DNA from: Streptococcus gordonii
GTDB taxonomy: Bacteria > Bacillota > Bacilli > Lactobacillales > Streptococcaceae
Length of the DNA stretch: 64,000 nucleotides
Direction of reading: 5' to 3'
Assembly: GCF_001553855.1 (NCBI RefSeq)
Contig: NZ_LQWV01000012.1
Location: 310,001-374,000, forward strand
Shown here: positions 37,200 through 45,649 of the stretch, one piece after another
Layout of the letters: each line of letters begins with the position of its first letter
Position numbering within the stretch: position 1 is the stretch's first letter
The notes under the pieces: model-generated
The model's input: only the letters and a program-made list of their open reading frames with translations
Database searches by the model: none
What the model was told of the DNA's origin: nothing
Translations under genes and position numbers: made by a program

Positions 37200-38600
37200 A
37201 TGAGAATTTGTTTGGTTTTAGAAGGTTCTTATCCCTATGTTCACGGAGGTGTATCTACTTGGATGCATCAGTATATCACCGAGATGAAAGAACACGAGTT
37301 TATCGTATGGGTGATAGGGGCGAACGAGGAAAAGAAAGGCCAATTTGTCTACGAATTTCCTCCTAATGTAGTAGAAGTTCGAGAGGTTTTCCTAGATAGT
37401 CTAGCTGGATCAGAAGTAGGGAATAAGGAATCTGAAGAATTAACAGATGCAGAATACGAAGCCCTAAAACAATTAGTTTTTTGCGCAAAACCAGATTGGT
37501 CTTTGATTTTTAACTTGCTTCAAGATGGAAAAATCCAGCGGGATAGCTTCTTAGCTAGCGAAGAATTTTTCCAAATGATCCAGCAATTGTGTACGGAAAG
37601 ATACGCCATGCAACCGATGTCAGATGTGTTTCATACCATCCGCTCCATGCTTTTTCCGCTTTTGACCCTTTTATCTAGTGATATTCCGATTGCAGATGCT
37701 TATCATGCAATTTCGACAGGATATGGTGGCATCTTGGCCACACTAGCGAGCGTTCGGACAAAGAAACCCCTTCTTTTGACTGAACACGGGATTTATACAC
37801 GGGAGCGTGAGGAAGAGATCATCCGAGCAGATTGGATTTTGCCGTCTATGCGAAAACAATGGATTGATTTTTTCTATACTCTCTCAGATGCTGTCTATTC
37901 AGAAGCAGACTGTATTACCAGCCTATTTTCAAAAGCTAGAGAAATTCAGATAGATATGGGTTGTGATCCAGAAAAGTGTCGAGTCATTTCAAATGGAATT
38001 GACTACGAAGCTTTTTCAACAATTCCTCATGAGGGGGATGGCTTTATCAACATTGGTGCAGCGGTCCGAATGGCTCCAATCAAGGATATTAAAACCATGA
38101 TTTATGCCTTTTATGAAGTGTCTGCCCAAATGCCTAATGTGCGTCTCTATGTTATGGGAGGTGTAGATGATAAAGCGTATGCCAATGAATGTTATGATCT
38201 AGTTCGAAAATTGAAGTTAGATAACCTGATTTTTACTGGTCGAGTTGACATCAAAGAATACCTCAAAAGAATGGACTTTATGATTTTAACCAGTATTTCT
38301 GAAGGACAGCCACTTTCTGTCCTAGAAGCAATGGCAGCTGGAAAAGCGTGTGTAACGACAGACGTTGGTTGCTGTAGAGAATTGCTGGAGGGAAGAGAAG
38401 ACGATAATTTGGGGCCAGCAGGGTATTGTGTCCCCCCTACTGATCTAAGTGGCCTAGCTGATGCTATGCTACGGATGGCTTCTGTGGAAGAAGAAAGGCT
38501 GGTGATGGGGAAAACTGCTAAAAAACGAGCCGAGCTATATTACCAATATGATCAAATGATTGACCAATATAGACAAATGTATAAGGAGTATGTGAAGTAA
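37200..38600 (+). CDS. pelF: PelF-type GT4 glycosyltransferase
   Basis: A 466-residue cytosolic enzyme with the PelF N-terminus (RICLVLEGSYPYVHGGVSTW) and the GT4 EX7E motif at Glu368 and Glu376 (EGQPLSVLE). LTEHGIYTREREEEI is another block typical of PelF. It starts 20 bp after pelA with a weak AGAAGAGAA ribosome binding site, and shares one base with pelG. PelF polymerises the Pel chain from UDP-sugars on the cytosolic side. Confidence 0.92.
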   Translation: MRICLVLEGSYPYVHGGVSTWMHQYITEMKEHEFIVWVIGANEEKKGQFVYEFPPNVVEVREVFLDSLAGSEVGNKESEELTDAEYEALKQLVFCAKPDWSLIFNLLQDGKIQRDSFLASEEFFQMIQQLCTERYAMQPMSDVFHTIRSMLFPLLTLLSSDIPIADAYHAISTGYGGILATLASVRTKKPLLLTEHGIYTREREEEIIRADWILPSMRKQWIDFFYTLSDAVYSEADCITSLFSKAREIQIDMGCDPEKCRVISNGIDYEAFSTIPHEGDGFINIGAAVRMAPIKDIKTMIYAFYEVSAQMPNVRLYVMGGVDDKAYANECYDLVRKLKLDNLIFTGRVDIKEYLKRMDFMILTSISEGQPLSVLEAMAAGKACVTTDVGCCRELLEGREDDNLGPAGYCVPPTDLSGLADAMLRMASVEEERLVMGKTAKKRAELYYQYDQMIDQYRQMYKEYVK

Positions 38601-40045
38601 TGGCAGGATTGGGATTTGAACTAAGAAAGGTATATAATAAGGGAAGCTTCCTGGCCAAGCAAAAAGCATATGGCTATGCAGGCATTATTTATGTTGGACC
38701 AATGATTCTTGGGATTTTACCGATTCTTGCAGTTGTCTATCTCAGTGTTTTTGGTCGTTTTGGCAACAGTGAACGCGACCATCTGTTGGGGTTGATTTCC
38801 TACTCAATCTTAGCTTCCTTAGCCATTACCAATATTTTTTCTATGGTTGTGACCCGCTATGTCTCCGATATGCTCTATGAAGAAAAGTTTGAAAGGGTTC
38901 TGCCCTCATACTTTTCTTCTGGTGCCATGATGTTGGGGATTGGCTTTGTGTCTTACGGCTTGTTCTTATTCTTATCAGGCATTCCCTTGCTGGAGATTGT
39001 TTTAAACTTGCTACTGTTTAGTGAATTATGCTTGATTTGGCACGCTGTCAATTACCTAACAGCTGTTAAAGACTATCGCAGTATCTTAAAAACATTTGCA
39101 ATGGCGATCCTGATTACGCTTGGAGCAGGATTCCTCGCTTTATCCTTGTCGATCCCTTATGGTTTGCTTCTAAGTACCTGTATCGCTTATGCATATATCC
39201 TAATTCAAATGATTCGCATAATGTATCGGTATTTTCCGAAAAGCTATGAGGCCAATTTCGAGTTTCTGATCTGGTTTGATGAATATTTCAATCTTTTTAA
39301 GGTTGGAATCTATCTTTTTATTGGGCTCTTTGCCCATATTGTGATTAACTGGTTCGGACCATTGAGCAAAGGGATTGGAGGGCTTTTTCGTACGGCTCCT
39401 GTCTATGATGTGTCAGCTATGTTAGCCTATCTTGTAACCTTGGTGTCAACAGTGAGCTTTGTGGTTTCGGTAGAAGTTGTATTTTATCCGAAATTTAGGA
39501 AATATTACCAGCTGTACGATGGGGTCGGAAGTGTTGATAAAATCAACCAGACGGAAGTGGATATGCTTCGGACTCTCCGAAATGAATTGAAATATTTATC
39601 TTGGAAGCAACTCTTAGCAACCTTGCTAGCGATGTTTGTGGGGATAGTTTTGTTGGGGGTTCTACCCCTAGGCTTTAATAGTCAGATGAAAGGCTATTTT
39701 CAGACCCTTTGTTTGGGCTACGGACTTTATGCTGTAGGAAATGTTAACTTACTCTTACTTCTTTATTTCGTAGACTATGAAGGGGGTAAAGATTGCGCCA
39801 AGTGGTTTGCAGGAATTTCAGTTATCTTTAGTATTCTGACTCAGTTTATGGATACATCTTTTATCGGTTATGGCTTTTTATTAGCTTCACTAATACTTTA
39901 TTTAACAACAAGTGCTCGTTTGACTGAATATACCAAAGACCTTCCTTACCGTGTTTTAGGAAGTCAGGATGTCGTTTCACGTGAAGAAGTAGGATTCTTT
40001 ACTAAGCTGTATAATACATTGGAAGCGAGGGGAAATGATGAATAA
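38600..40045 (+). CDS. pelG: PelG-type polysaccharide transporter
   Basis: A 481-residue membrane protein with about 12 hydrophobic segments and the recognisable PelG start MAGLGFELRKVYNKG. PelG is a MATE/MOP-family member that takes the nascent polymer through the membrane together with PelF, PelD and PelE. Its ATG shares the last base of the pelF stop (TAATG overlap), and its end overlaps the CotH-kinase gene by 11 bp, so the whole block is translationally coupled. Confidence 0.92.
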   Translation: MAGLGFELRKVYNKGSFLAKQKAYGYAGIIYVGPMILGILPILAVVYLSVFGRFGNSERDHLLGLISYSILASLAITNIFSMVVTRYVSDMLYEEKFERVLPSYFSSGAMMLGIGFVSYGLFLFLSGIPLLEIVLNLLLFSELCLIWHAVNYLTAVKDYRSILKTFAMAILITLGAGFLALSLSIPYGLLLSTCIAYAYILIQMIRIMYRYFPKSYEANFEFLIWFDEYFNLFKVGIYLFIGLFAHIVINWFGPLSKGIGGLFRTAPVYDVSAMLAYLVTLVSTVSFVVSVEVVFYPKFRKYYQLYDGVGSVDKINQTEVDMLRTLRNELKYLSWKQLLATLLAMFVGIVLLGVLPLGFNSQMKGYFQTLCLGYGLYAVGNVNLLLLLYFVDYEGGKDCAKWFAGISVIFSILTQFMDTSFIGYGFLLASLILYLTTSARLTEYTKDLPYRVLGSQDVVSREEVGFFTKLYNTLEARGNDE

Positions 40046-41813
40046 TAAGTGGGGTAAATTTCTACTAGTCTTTGGATTGATGTCCCTCGCCTTTATTCTT
40101 TTAGCAGTTTTTGATAACACAGGAAATACTGGAAAAGACAAAGTGACCCAAAAGGTGAAGAAGGAAAAGGTGCAAAATATTAATGATTTGCATCTTTATG
40201 ATAAAGAAACCTTGTATAACCAAGGGGATCCAGATGTCATTACCATGTATTTGACTGTTAGACGGGGGAATACAGTCGAAAACACCAATCATTCTTGGAG
40301 TGAAGTCAACCAATATTCAGCTTATGATTATGAAAAAATGGGTGTGAAACGCTATCAAGTCGAAGGTCTCCTTCAAGTGGGCAATGAAAAAGGACCTGAA
40401 TCAGGGCAGTTCGGTTTTGGAGAAGAAGTTCCCAATGCTACGGTTCAGATCCGTGGTCAGAGCTCTAGTAGAGCCAGTCAAAAGAATTATAAGGTTGAGA
40501 TAAAAAGGAGCAAGGGAAGATGGGAAGGCCAACGGACCATTAACCTAAATAAGCATCCCTATGACTATCTGCGTTTCCGTAATAAGCTAGCTTTTAAGCT
40601 AATAGAAGGAATTCCGCAAATTGTAGGACTACGAACCCAATTTATCCATCTCTATGTCAAAGATGAGACAGGAGAAGAATCGAAGGGGTTTGAAGATTAC
40701 GGCATCTACACGCAAGTTGAACAGTTAAACAAGACGGCTCTTGAAGCTCATGGTCTTGACCAAAGCGGTCACCTTTATAAGATTAATAATTTCGAATTCT
40801 ACAGAGAGCCTGATGCTATTCGAAAAGAAGATGATCCTAAATTTGATAAGAAAAAATTCGAGTCTCGTTTAGAGGTTAAAGGAGACAAGGACCATACCAA
40901 GCTTATTGACATGTTGGATAAACTAAACGATGAGTCAGTCTCAAGTGATGAGTTCCTAGAAAAATATTTTGATGCGCAAAATGTCCAGTACTGGATGGCC
41001 TTTCAGATTTTGATGGGCAATATTGACAGTCAAAACCGGAACATGTTCCTCTACAGTCCAAAGAATGGGACACGCTGGTATATCTTACCTTGGGACTTGG
41101 ACGATTCCCTACACAAAAGTGAGTATGCAATTCGTAAGCCAGATGCATTGGGAGAAAATAGTTGGCAATACGGAGTCAGCAACTACTGGGGAAATCACTT
41201 GTTCCAACGCTTGCTCAAATCAGAAAGATTCAGAACCGGTTTGGAAAGAACAGTTGATGAGTTATATAAAAATCAGCTGAAACCAGAAAATATTGGCGAT
41301 TTGAGTAAAAATTATGCTAAAATAGTAAAACCATATCTGTCTCGTATGCCAGATTTGGGTCATTTGTATTTTAATGAAGACCAGTATAATCAGGTCTTGG
41401 ATGCTCTACCAAAAGAAGTAGAGGAAAATTATCATGATTATAAGAAGAGTCTGCAATCGCCTCAGCCATTCTACATTGACCAACCTAAAGTAGAAGGAAA
41501 GAAACTTGTCTTAAGATGGCTACCATCTTATGATTTTAATAATCAAGAGATTACCTATCATGTAGAACTTGCCAAGGATCCAAGCTTCAAAGAGAAAATA
41601 CTAGATAAGAAGGGGATCAAGGAACTCAGCATTAAGACAGACCGTTTACCTAAAGGGCAATACTTTATCCGAATTTTCGCTACAAATGAAACAGGTAATT
41701 CACAAGCGGCCTTTGACTACTATCGTACAGACACCACCAAACAATTTGGTGTCTCAGGCTTCTATGTAATGGAAGATGGGGGAATCAAGGTTGACACTTA
41801 TGAAAACAGATAA
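40035..41813 (+). CDS. CotH-kinase family protein, membrane anchored
   Basis: A 592-residue protein with an N-terminal membrane segment (FLLVFGLMSLAFILLAVF), so the body is probably extracellular. The CotH fold is marked by IRGQSSSRASQKNYKVE (Arg140 onward, with Lys150/Lys153), LNKHPYDYLRFRNKLAF and the acidic metal block LPWDLDDSL (Asp354, Asp356, Asp357). Residues about 485-580 look like a fibronectin-type III domain. CotH of Bacillus phosphorylates spore coat protein; bacterial surface homologues near exopolysaccharide genes are not understood. GAGGGGAAATG shows two in-frame starts (40035, 40038). It overlaps both neighbours, so it belongs to the Pel-like operon. Confidence 0.87.
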   Translation: MMNNKWGKFLLVFGLMSLAFILLAVFDNTGNTGKDKVTQKVKKEKVQNINDLHLYDKETLYNQGDPDVITMYLTVRRGNTVENTNHSWSEVNQYSAYDYEKMGVKRYQVEGLLQVGNEKGPESGQFGFGEEVPNATVQIRGQSSSRASQKNYKVEIKRSKGRWEGQRTINLNKHPYDYLRFRNKLAFKLIEGIPQIVGLRTQFIHLYVKDETGEESKGFEDYGIYTQVEQLNKTALEAHGLDQSGHLYKINNFEFYREPDAIRKEDDPKFDKKKFESRLEVKGDKDHTKLIDMLDKLNDESVSSDEFLEKYFDAQNVQYWMAFQILMGNIDSQNRNMFLYSPKNGTRWYILPWDLDDSLHKSEYAIRKPDALGENSWQYGVSNYWGNHLFQRLLKSERFRTGLERTVDELYKNQLKPENIGDLSKNYAKIVKPYLSRMPDLGHLYFNEDQYNQVLDALPKEVEENYHDYKKSLQSPQPFYIDQPKVEGKKLVLRWLPSYDFNNQEITYHVELAKDPSFKEKILDKKGIKELSIKTDRLPKGQYFIRIFATNETGNSQAAFDYYRTDTTKQFGVSGFYVMEDGGIKVDTYENR

Positions 41814-42534
41814 AAAGGAGCAGTTTCGCCATGAAGCGAAATATCTCATCGGTTTAAAAGAAAAAGCCTTACTGACCCAACGGTTTGAGTCTATTCTAAA
41901 TTTGGATAGACATGCTCAAAACGGAGGGTACACCATTCGCAGTCTTTATTTTGACGATTACTGGAATAGTAGTTATGAGGAAAAGGCTGCAGGGATTTTG
42001 ATGCGAAAGAAATATCGAATTAGGATTTATAATTTTAGCGATCGTAGCATCAAGTTGGAAAGAAAGAAAAAGTTTGAAAATTATATCTATAAGGAAGCAG
42101 CACCTTTAACACGAGAAGAGGTGGAAAAAATTATTGAAGGCGACTATGGATTTCTACTCCATAGTCCCCACCCTCTTTGTCGGGAATTTTATTTTGAATG
42201 TGTGACAAATGTTATGCGTCCCCGTGTAATTGTTGACTACGAGCGGGAACCGTGGGTTTACGATGCAGGGACAGTACGCTTGACCTTTGATTCAAATGTT
42301 CGAGCAGCTGTTGGTAGCTATGATATATTTGATCCTAACTTACCGACTATACCAGTTCTTCCGGAGGGCAAGTTAGTTTTTGAGGTGAAATATACAGAGA
42401 TGCAACCGCAGATTATCAAAGATATTATTCCCCCCGGGGCTTCAGAGTTTATCGCGGTATCAAAATACGTTCTTTGCTATGAAAAGACAAGATATTTGCA
42501 TGATTTTGAGTACTGGTTTGACACAGATTATTAG
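41800..42534 (+). CDS. VTC-domain protein (polyphosphate-polymerase-like)
   Basis: The ATG at 41800 follows AAGG and gives 244 residues; it overlaps the CotH gene by 14 bp. The VTC domain spans the whole protein: FRHEAKYLI at the start, IRSLYFDD, RKKYRIRIYNF, KLERKKK, and FEVKYTEMQPQ near residue 190. These basic residues line the tunnel where VTC proteins bind ATP and polyphosphate. No membrane segment is present, so it acts in the cytosol. Bacterial VTC genes commonly neighbour DUF4956 and CotH genes, as here. Whether it makes polyphosphate or another product is unknown. Confidence 0.87.
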   Translation: MKTDKKEQFRHEAKYLIGLKEKALLTQRFESILNLDRHAQNGGYTIRSLYFDDYWNSSYEEKAAGILMRKKYRIRIYNFSDRSIKLERKKKFENYIYKEAAPLTREEVEKIIEGDYGFLLHSPHPLCREFYFECVTNVMRPRVIVDYEREPWVYDAGTVRLTFDSNVRAAVGSYDIFDPNLPTIPVLPEGKLVFEVKYTEMQPQIIKDIIPPGASEFIAVSKYVLCYEKTRYLHDFEYWFDTDY

Positions 42535-42552
42535 GAGAGATAGGAGAAAAGA

Positions 42553-43224
42553 ATGAGTGTTCAAGATATGATTAAAAAATCAATATTAAAATCTGAGAAT
42601 TTTACTTCCCAAAATGCTGTAAAAATTCTTGCCACTCTTTTATTAGCAATCGCATTAGGAGCTTTTATTTACTTTGTTTATCAGCGATTTTTCACTGGAG
42701 TAGTCTATTCAAGAAGTTTTGCCATGACCTTGATTGGTATGTCTATCCTAACAGCCATGGTTACTTTGGCAATTAGTACCAACGTTGTTATCTCTTTGGG
42801 GATGGTCGGTGCCCTTTCCATTGTGCGTTACCGGACGGCTGTAAAAGATCCCATGGACCTGCTTTATTTGTTCTGGGCCATCACCACAGGAATCACAGTT
42901 GGAGCAGGTATGTATATCTTAGCCATTGTGACAGCTGTTGTCATTTTTGCAATGCTACTCATTTTTAGTCGGATGCAGCACCAAGGTAGGGTCTTCATTC
43001 TCATTATTCATTACCAAGGAGATGAAACAGGAGACCGCATCATCCAATCTTTTGGTAAGATCAAGTACTTTGTGAAATCCAAGACCCTTAGAGGAGATGC
43101 TGTTGAAATGGCAGTTGAAGTCCTCTGCAAAAAAGACGATTTCACATTTGTAGAACGCATTCGGAATATTGAACAGGTTTCAGACGTGACACTTATCCAA
43201 TACAACGGTGAGTATCACGGATAG
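42553..43224 (+). CDS. DUF4956 membrane protein
   Basis: A 223-residue protein with three or four membrane helices in the first 140 residues, including the family block GMVGALSIVRYRTAVKDPMDLLYLFW, here shown only in part as ALSIVRYRTAVKDP. A cytosolic alpha/beta tail of about 80 residues follows. DUF4956 proteins occur next to VTC proteins and are thought to form the membrane partner. AGGAGAAAAG precedes the start, 18 bp after the VTC stop. Confidence 0.88.
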   Translation: MSVQDMIKKSILKSENFTSQNAVKILATLLLAIALGAFIYFVYQRFFTGVVYSRSFAMTLIGMSILTAMVTLAISTNVVISLGMVGALSIVRYRTAVKDPMDLLYLFWAITTGITVGAGMYILAIVTAVVIFAMLLIFSRMQHQGRVFILIIHYQGDETGDRIIQSFGKIKYFVKSKTLRGDAVEMAVEVLCKKDDFTFVERIRNIEQVSDVTLIQYNGEYHG

Positions 43225-43240
43225 CATGATTGGAAATGGA

Positions 43241-44626
43241 ATGAATAAAAAGTTGCGATACAGTTTAATTATTTTAGTAGTAGCCACGATTTTTGGTAGT
43301 TTTTTCTTAAGTTCCTTGAATAATAAAAAACAAGTAAACCGTACTTTCACCTACTCTGAAGAGGCAATTCCAAATCCCTTGATGGGCTATGCGCCATCAG
43401 CAGAGGAATCGGAGCTTTCTGACGATGTTCAACTGGTATATATGGATGTCACTTGGAAAGAATTAGAAGCCCAAAAGGGTGTATATGATTGGGAAAAGAT
43501 AGAAGAAAGCAACCAGATGGAACGCTGGAAAAAGGAAGGAAAGTATATTGTTCTACGTTTTGTCTTAGACTATCCTTCCAGTACTTCTCATGAAGATATT
43601 CCTTCTTGGCTCATAAAAGAAATGTCTGATCCAGGGGACCGCTATGAGTCTGACTATGGAAAAGGCTTTTCTCCTAATTATTCAGATAAAACCTTGATTT
43701 CTTATTATCAAAAAGCTGTTGCTGCTATGGGAGAGCGCTGGGCTAAAAGTGGGCAAATTGCCTTTATTCAGCTTGGGGTTCTCGGCCATTGGGGAGAATG
43801 GCACGTCAATGATGAGGTAAACATCAGAAAATTACCAGAAGCAGCAATCCGTGAAAAATTTATCACTCCATGGACTCAAACTTTTCCCAAAGCCAATATT
43901 TTAATGCGCCGGCCTTTTGTGGCTGCGAAGAAGCATGGCTTCGGCCTTTATAATGATATGGTCGGAGAGAAAGAAAGCACTAAGGTTTGGCTGGATTGGA
44001 TAAAATCTGGTGGCGACTATGACCAGGAAGAAGCGAAGGATGGCCTTGTAGCGATGCCTGACGCCTGGCAAACTGCACCGATTGGTGGTGAGTTTACTAG
44101 TGCAGTGAGCATGAAAAACATTCTCAAGAATAATTTAGAACAAACGATTAAAGAAGTTCAACAATCGCATACAAGCTTCTTGGGACCTAAGATTGCTGAG
44201 GTGCTTGATGAGAAGGATGATACGGGCTATAACGAAGTGTTGAAAAACATGGGTTATAGATTGTGGGTTCCTTCAGCGTCCTTGAAGCTTCAAGGCGATG
44301 AAACCAAGCTGAATCTTACTTTAGCAAACAAAGGAGTGGCTCCTTTTTATCGGAATTGGGAAACTAAGATCTATGTTCTTGATAAATCTGGGGAGATTGT
44401 AGAAACTAAGAAACTTTCTCTTGATTTGACCAAACTTTTACCAGATAAAGAGGAAGAGATTGAAGTCTCACTTTCAACTTCTGATTTGATGGATAAGGAT
44501 AAGGGATATAAGGTTGCTATAGGAATTATCTCTCCTTTAACAAACCAACCATCTATTCGTTTTGCAAATGAGGGTCAAGAAGACCAGACTGTACTGACTC
44601 TCTATGATGCTGCAACTGATGAATAA
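43241..44626 (+). CDS. DUF4832 family protein, putative surface glycoside hydrolase
   Basis: The ATG at 43241 (after GGAAATGGA) gives 461 residues; in-frame starts at 43208 (GTG) and 43226 overlap or abut DUF4956 and are possible. An N-terminal membrane segment (YSLIILVVATIFGSFFLSSL) anchors an extracellular (beta/alpha) barrel: NPLMGYAP, YMDVTWKELEAQKGVYDWEK, IVLRFVLDYP and LGVLGHWGEWH are typical of DUF4832. A beta-sandwich-like region forms the last 120 residues. The Glu-containing GHWGEWH segment sits where barrel hydrolases keep a catalytic acid. It is last in the Pel-like operon and could cut or modify the exopolysaccharide; this is inference. Confidence 0.82.
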   Translation: MNKKLRYSLIILVVATIFGSFFLSSLNNKKQVNRTFTYSEEAIPNPLMGYAPSAEESELSDDVQLVYMDVTWKELEAQKGVYDWEKIEESNQMERWKKEGKYIVLRFVLDYPSSTSHEDIPSWLIKEMSDPGDRYESDYGKGFSPNYSDKTLISYYQKAVAAMGERWAKSGQIAFIQLGVLGHWGEWHVNDEVNIRKLPEAAIREKFITPWTQTFPKANILMRRPFVAAKKHGFGLYNDMVGEKESTKVWLDWIKSGGDYDQEEAKDGLVAMPDAWQTAPIGGEFTSAVSMKNILKNNLEQTIKEVQQSHTSFLGPKIAEVLDEKDDTGYNEVLKNMGYRLWVPSASLKLQGDETKLNLTLANKGVAPFYRNWETKIYVLDKSGEIVETKKLSLDLTKLLPDKEEEIEVSLSTSDLMDKDKGYKVAIGIISPLTNQPSIRFANEGQEDQTVLTLYDAATDE

Positions 44627-44631
44627 AAAAT

Positions 44632-44664
44632 GAAGTGCTCTGCCTATTGCAACACTTCTTTTTT
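44632..44664 (+). terminator. Terminator of the Pel-like operon
   Basis: Stem GAAGTG / CACTTC with a long loop, followed by TTTTTT. Confidence 0.65.
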
Positions 44665-44733
44665 AGCTAATTTTCGGGAACTATGTGGCTAGGGTTGTTT
44701 ATCAATGACCAAGACGATTTAAAGTAGGATGAT

Positions 44734-44762
44734 TTGACAAAGCTGGTCCTTCTTGGTAGAAT
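44734..44762 (+). promoter_or_regulatory. Sigma-A promoter of rpsO
   Basis: TTGACA at 44734-44739 and TAGAAT at 44757-44762 with a 17-bp spacer and an extended -10 (TGG). The 85-nt leader has a GCAGG / CCTGC hairpin near 44800, which could take part in S15 autoregulation. Confidence 0.8.
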
Positions 44763-44852
44763 AAGAATGTCGTAGAGACAAATAACTTCTTCTTGGTTGC
44801 AGGCCATGCCAAACCTGCCACTCGGATGAAGCGTAAAGAAAAGGAGTATATC

Positions 44853-45122
44853 ATGGCAATCTCAAAAGAGAAAAAAAATGAAATCATTGCACAATACGCA
44901 CGTCACGAAGGTGACACAGGTTCAGTAGAGGTTCAAGTTGCTGTCCTTACTTGGGAAATCAACCACCTCAACGACCACATCAAACAACACAAAAAAGACC
45001 ACGCTACTTACCGTGGATTGATGAAGAAAATCGGTCGCCGTCGTAACTTGCTTGCATACTTGCGTAAAAACGACGTTAACCGTTACCGTGAGTTGATTAA
45101 CTCTCTAGGACTTCGTCGTTAA
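44853..45122 (+). CDS. rpsO: 30S ribosomal protein S15
   Basis: The ATG at 44853 follows AAAGGAG and gives the normal 89 residues, starting [11 protein letters not shown]. Family blocks are [24 protein letters not shown], and [12 protein letters not shown] near the C-terminus. S15 binds the central domain of 16S rRNA and begins platform assembly. The gene is monocistronic with a strong promoter and a terminator beyond a structured repeat. Confidence 0.98.
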   Translation: MAISKEKKNEIIAQYARHEGDTGSVEVQVAVLTWEINHLNDHIKQHKKDHATYRGLMKKIGRRRNLLAYLRKNDVNRYRELINSLGLRR

Positions 45123-45127
45123 TCTGC

Positions 45128-45220
45128 TTTATTTTCCACTTACATTGCCTTGTCACCTTACCTTGATATACTCAAGTATTATCTTCGGTTACGGTTCCCA
45201 GCACTGTAAGGTAAAATAAA
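45128..45220. repeat. Inverted-repeat element after rpsO
   Basis: About 93 bp bounded by imperfect 16-17 bp inverted repeats (45128-45144 and 45205-45220, both reading TTTATTTT...TTACA inward). It may be a small MITE or a structured 3' untranslated region. Confidence 0.5.
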
Positions 45221-45227
45221 CCAGAAT

Positions 45228-45251
45228 GATCTCCCTTCGGGGAGATTTTTT
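45228..45251 (+). terminator. Terminator of rpsO
   Basis: Stem ATCTCCC / GGGAGAT with a UUCG tetraloop, followed by TTTTT. Confidence 0.9.
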
Positions 45252-45323
45252 GTTTCACTAAAATTTTCGTACAATCTTCGGCTCGTCGCCTAGTCTATAA
45301 ACGTTTTATTCAGCAAGAAACAG

Positions 45324-45447
45324 GATGCTAAGGCCGTCAAAAGCACAAAGTAAAAATAGGAAAATTGACGAAGAAACTTCACTTTCTAGGAGATTTTATC
45401 TTTTTTGCCAAGTGCTTAGGCCATGTTCAATTGAGCACATCTTGATA
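45324..45447 (-). repeat. Degenerate copy of a MITE-like dispersed repeat
   Basis: This stretch matches the reverse complement of the element at 54385-54604 over much of its length, for example GTAAAAATAGGAAA and TTATCTTTTTT are shared and CTAAGGCCGTCAAAAGC corresponds to CTAAGACCGTTAAAAGC. One end has been lost. No gene lies in 45252-45601 beyond this repeat and a small hairpin. Confidence 0.7.
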
Positions 45448-45450
45448 ATG

Positions 45451-45477
45451 AAGCTACTCTAATTGGGTAGCTTTTTT
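45451..45477 (+). terminator. Terminator-like hairpin
   Basis: Stem AGCTACT / GGTAGCT followed by TTTTTT, at the end of the degenerate repeat. No plus-strand gene directly precedes it. Confidence 0.6.
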
Positions 45478-45601
45478 CATGGATTTTAGCCCGAGCTCAA
45501 AACAGTTTTCTGGGTTTCGGAGCATGATTATTCTTCTTTCCCCTTAATTTATTTTAAGCTCTTCAAATATCGTTTTCTAAGCTAAATTTTCCAATTCTAC
45601 A

Positions 45602-45633
45602 GATAAAAAGCCCTTCTATCCTTTAGAAGAACT
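45602..45633 (-). terminator. Terminator of the esterase gene
   Basis: Minus-strand 9-bp stem AGTTCTTCT / AGAAGGGCT (with G-U pairs) followed by TTTTTATC. Confidence 0.7.
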
Positions 45634-45649
45634 TTTTCTATCAGCAAAT

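Noticed and set aside
37166..37366. Small frame overlapping the start of pelF
   Set aside because: It overlaps the well-conserved PelF N-terminus in another frame and has no family resemblance.
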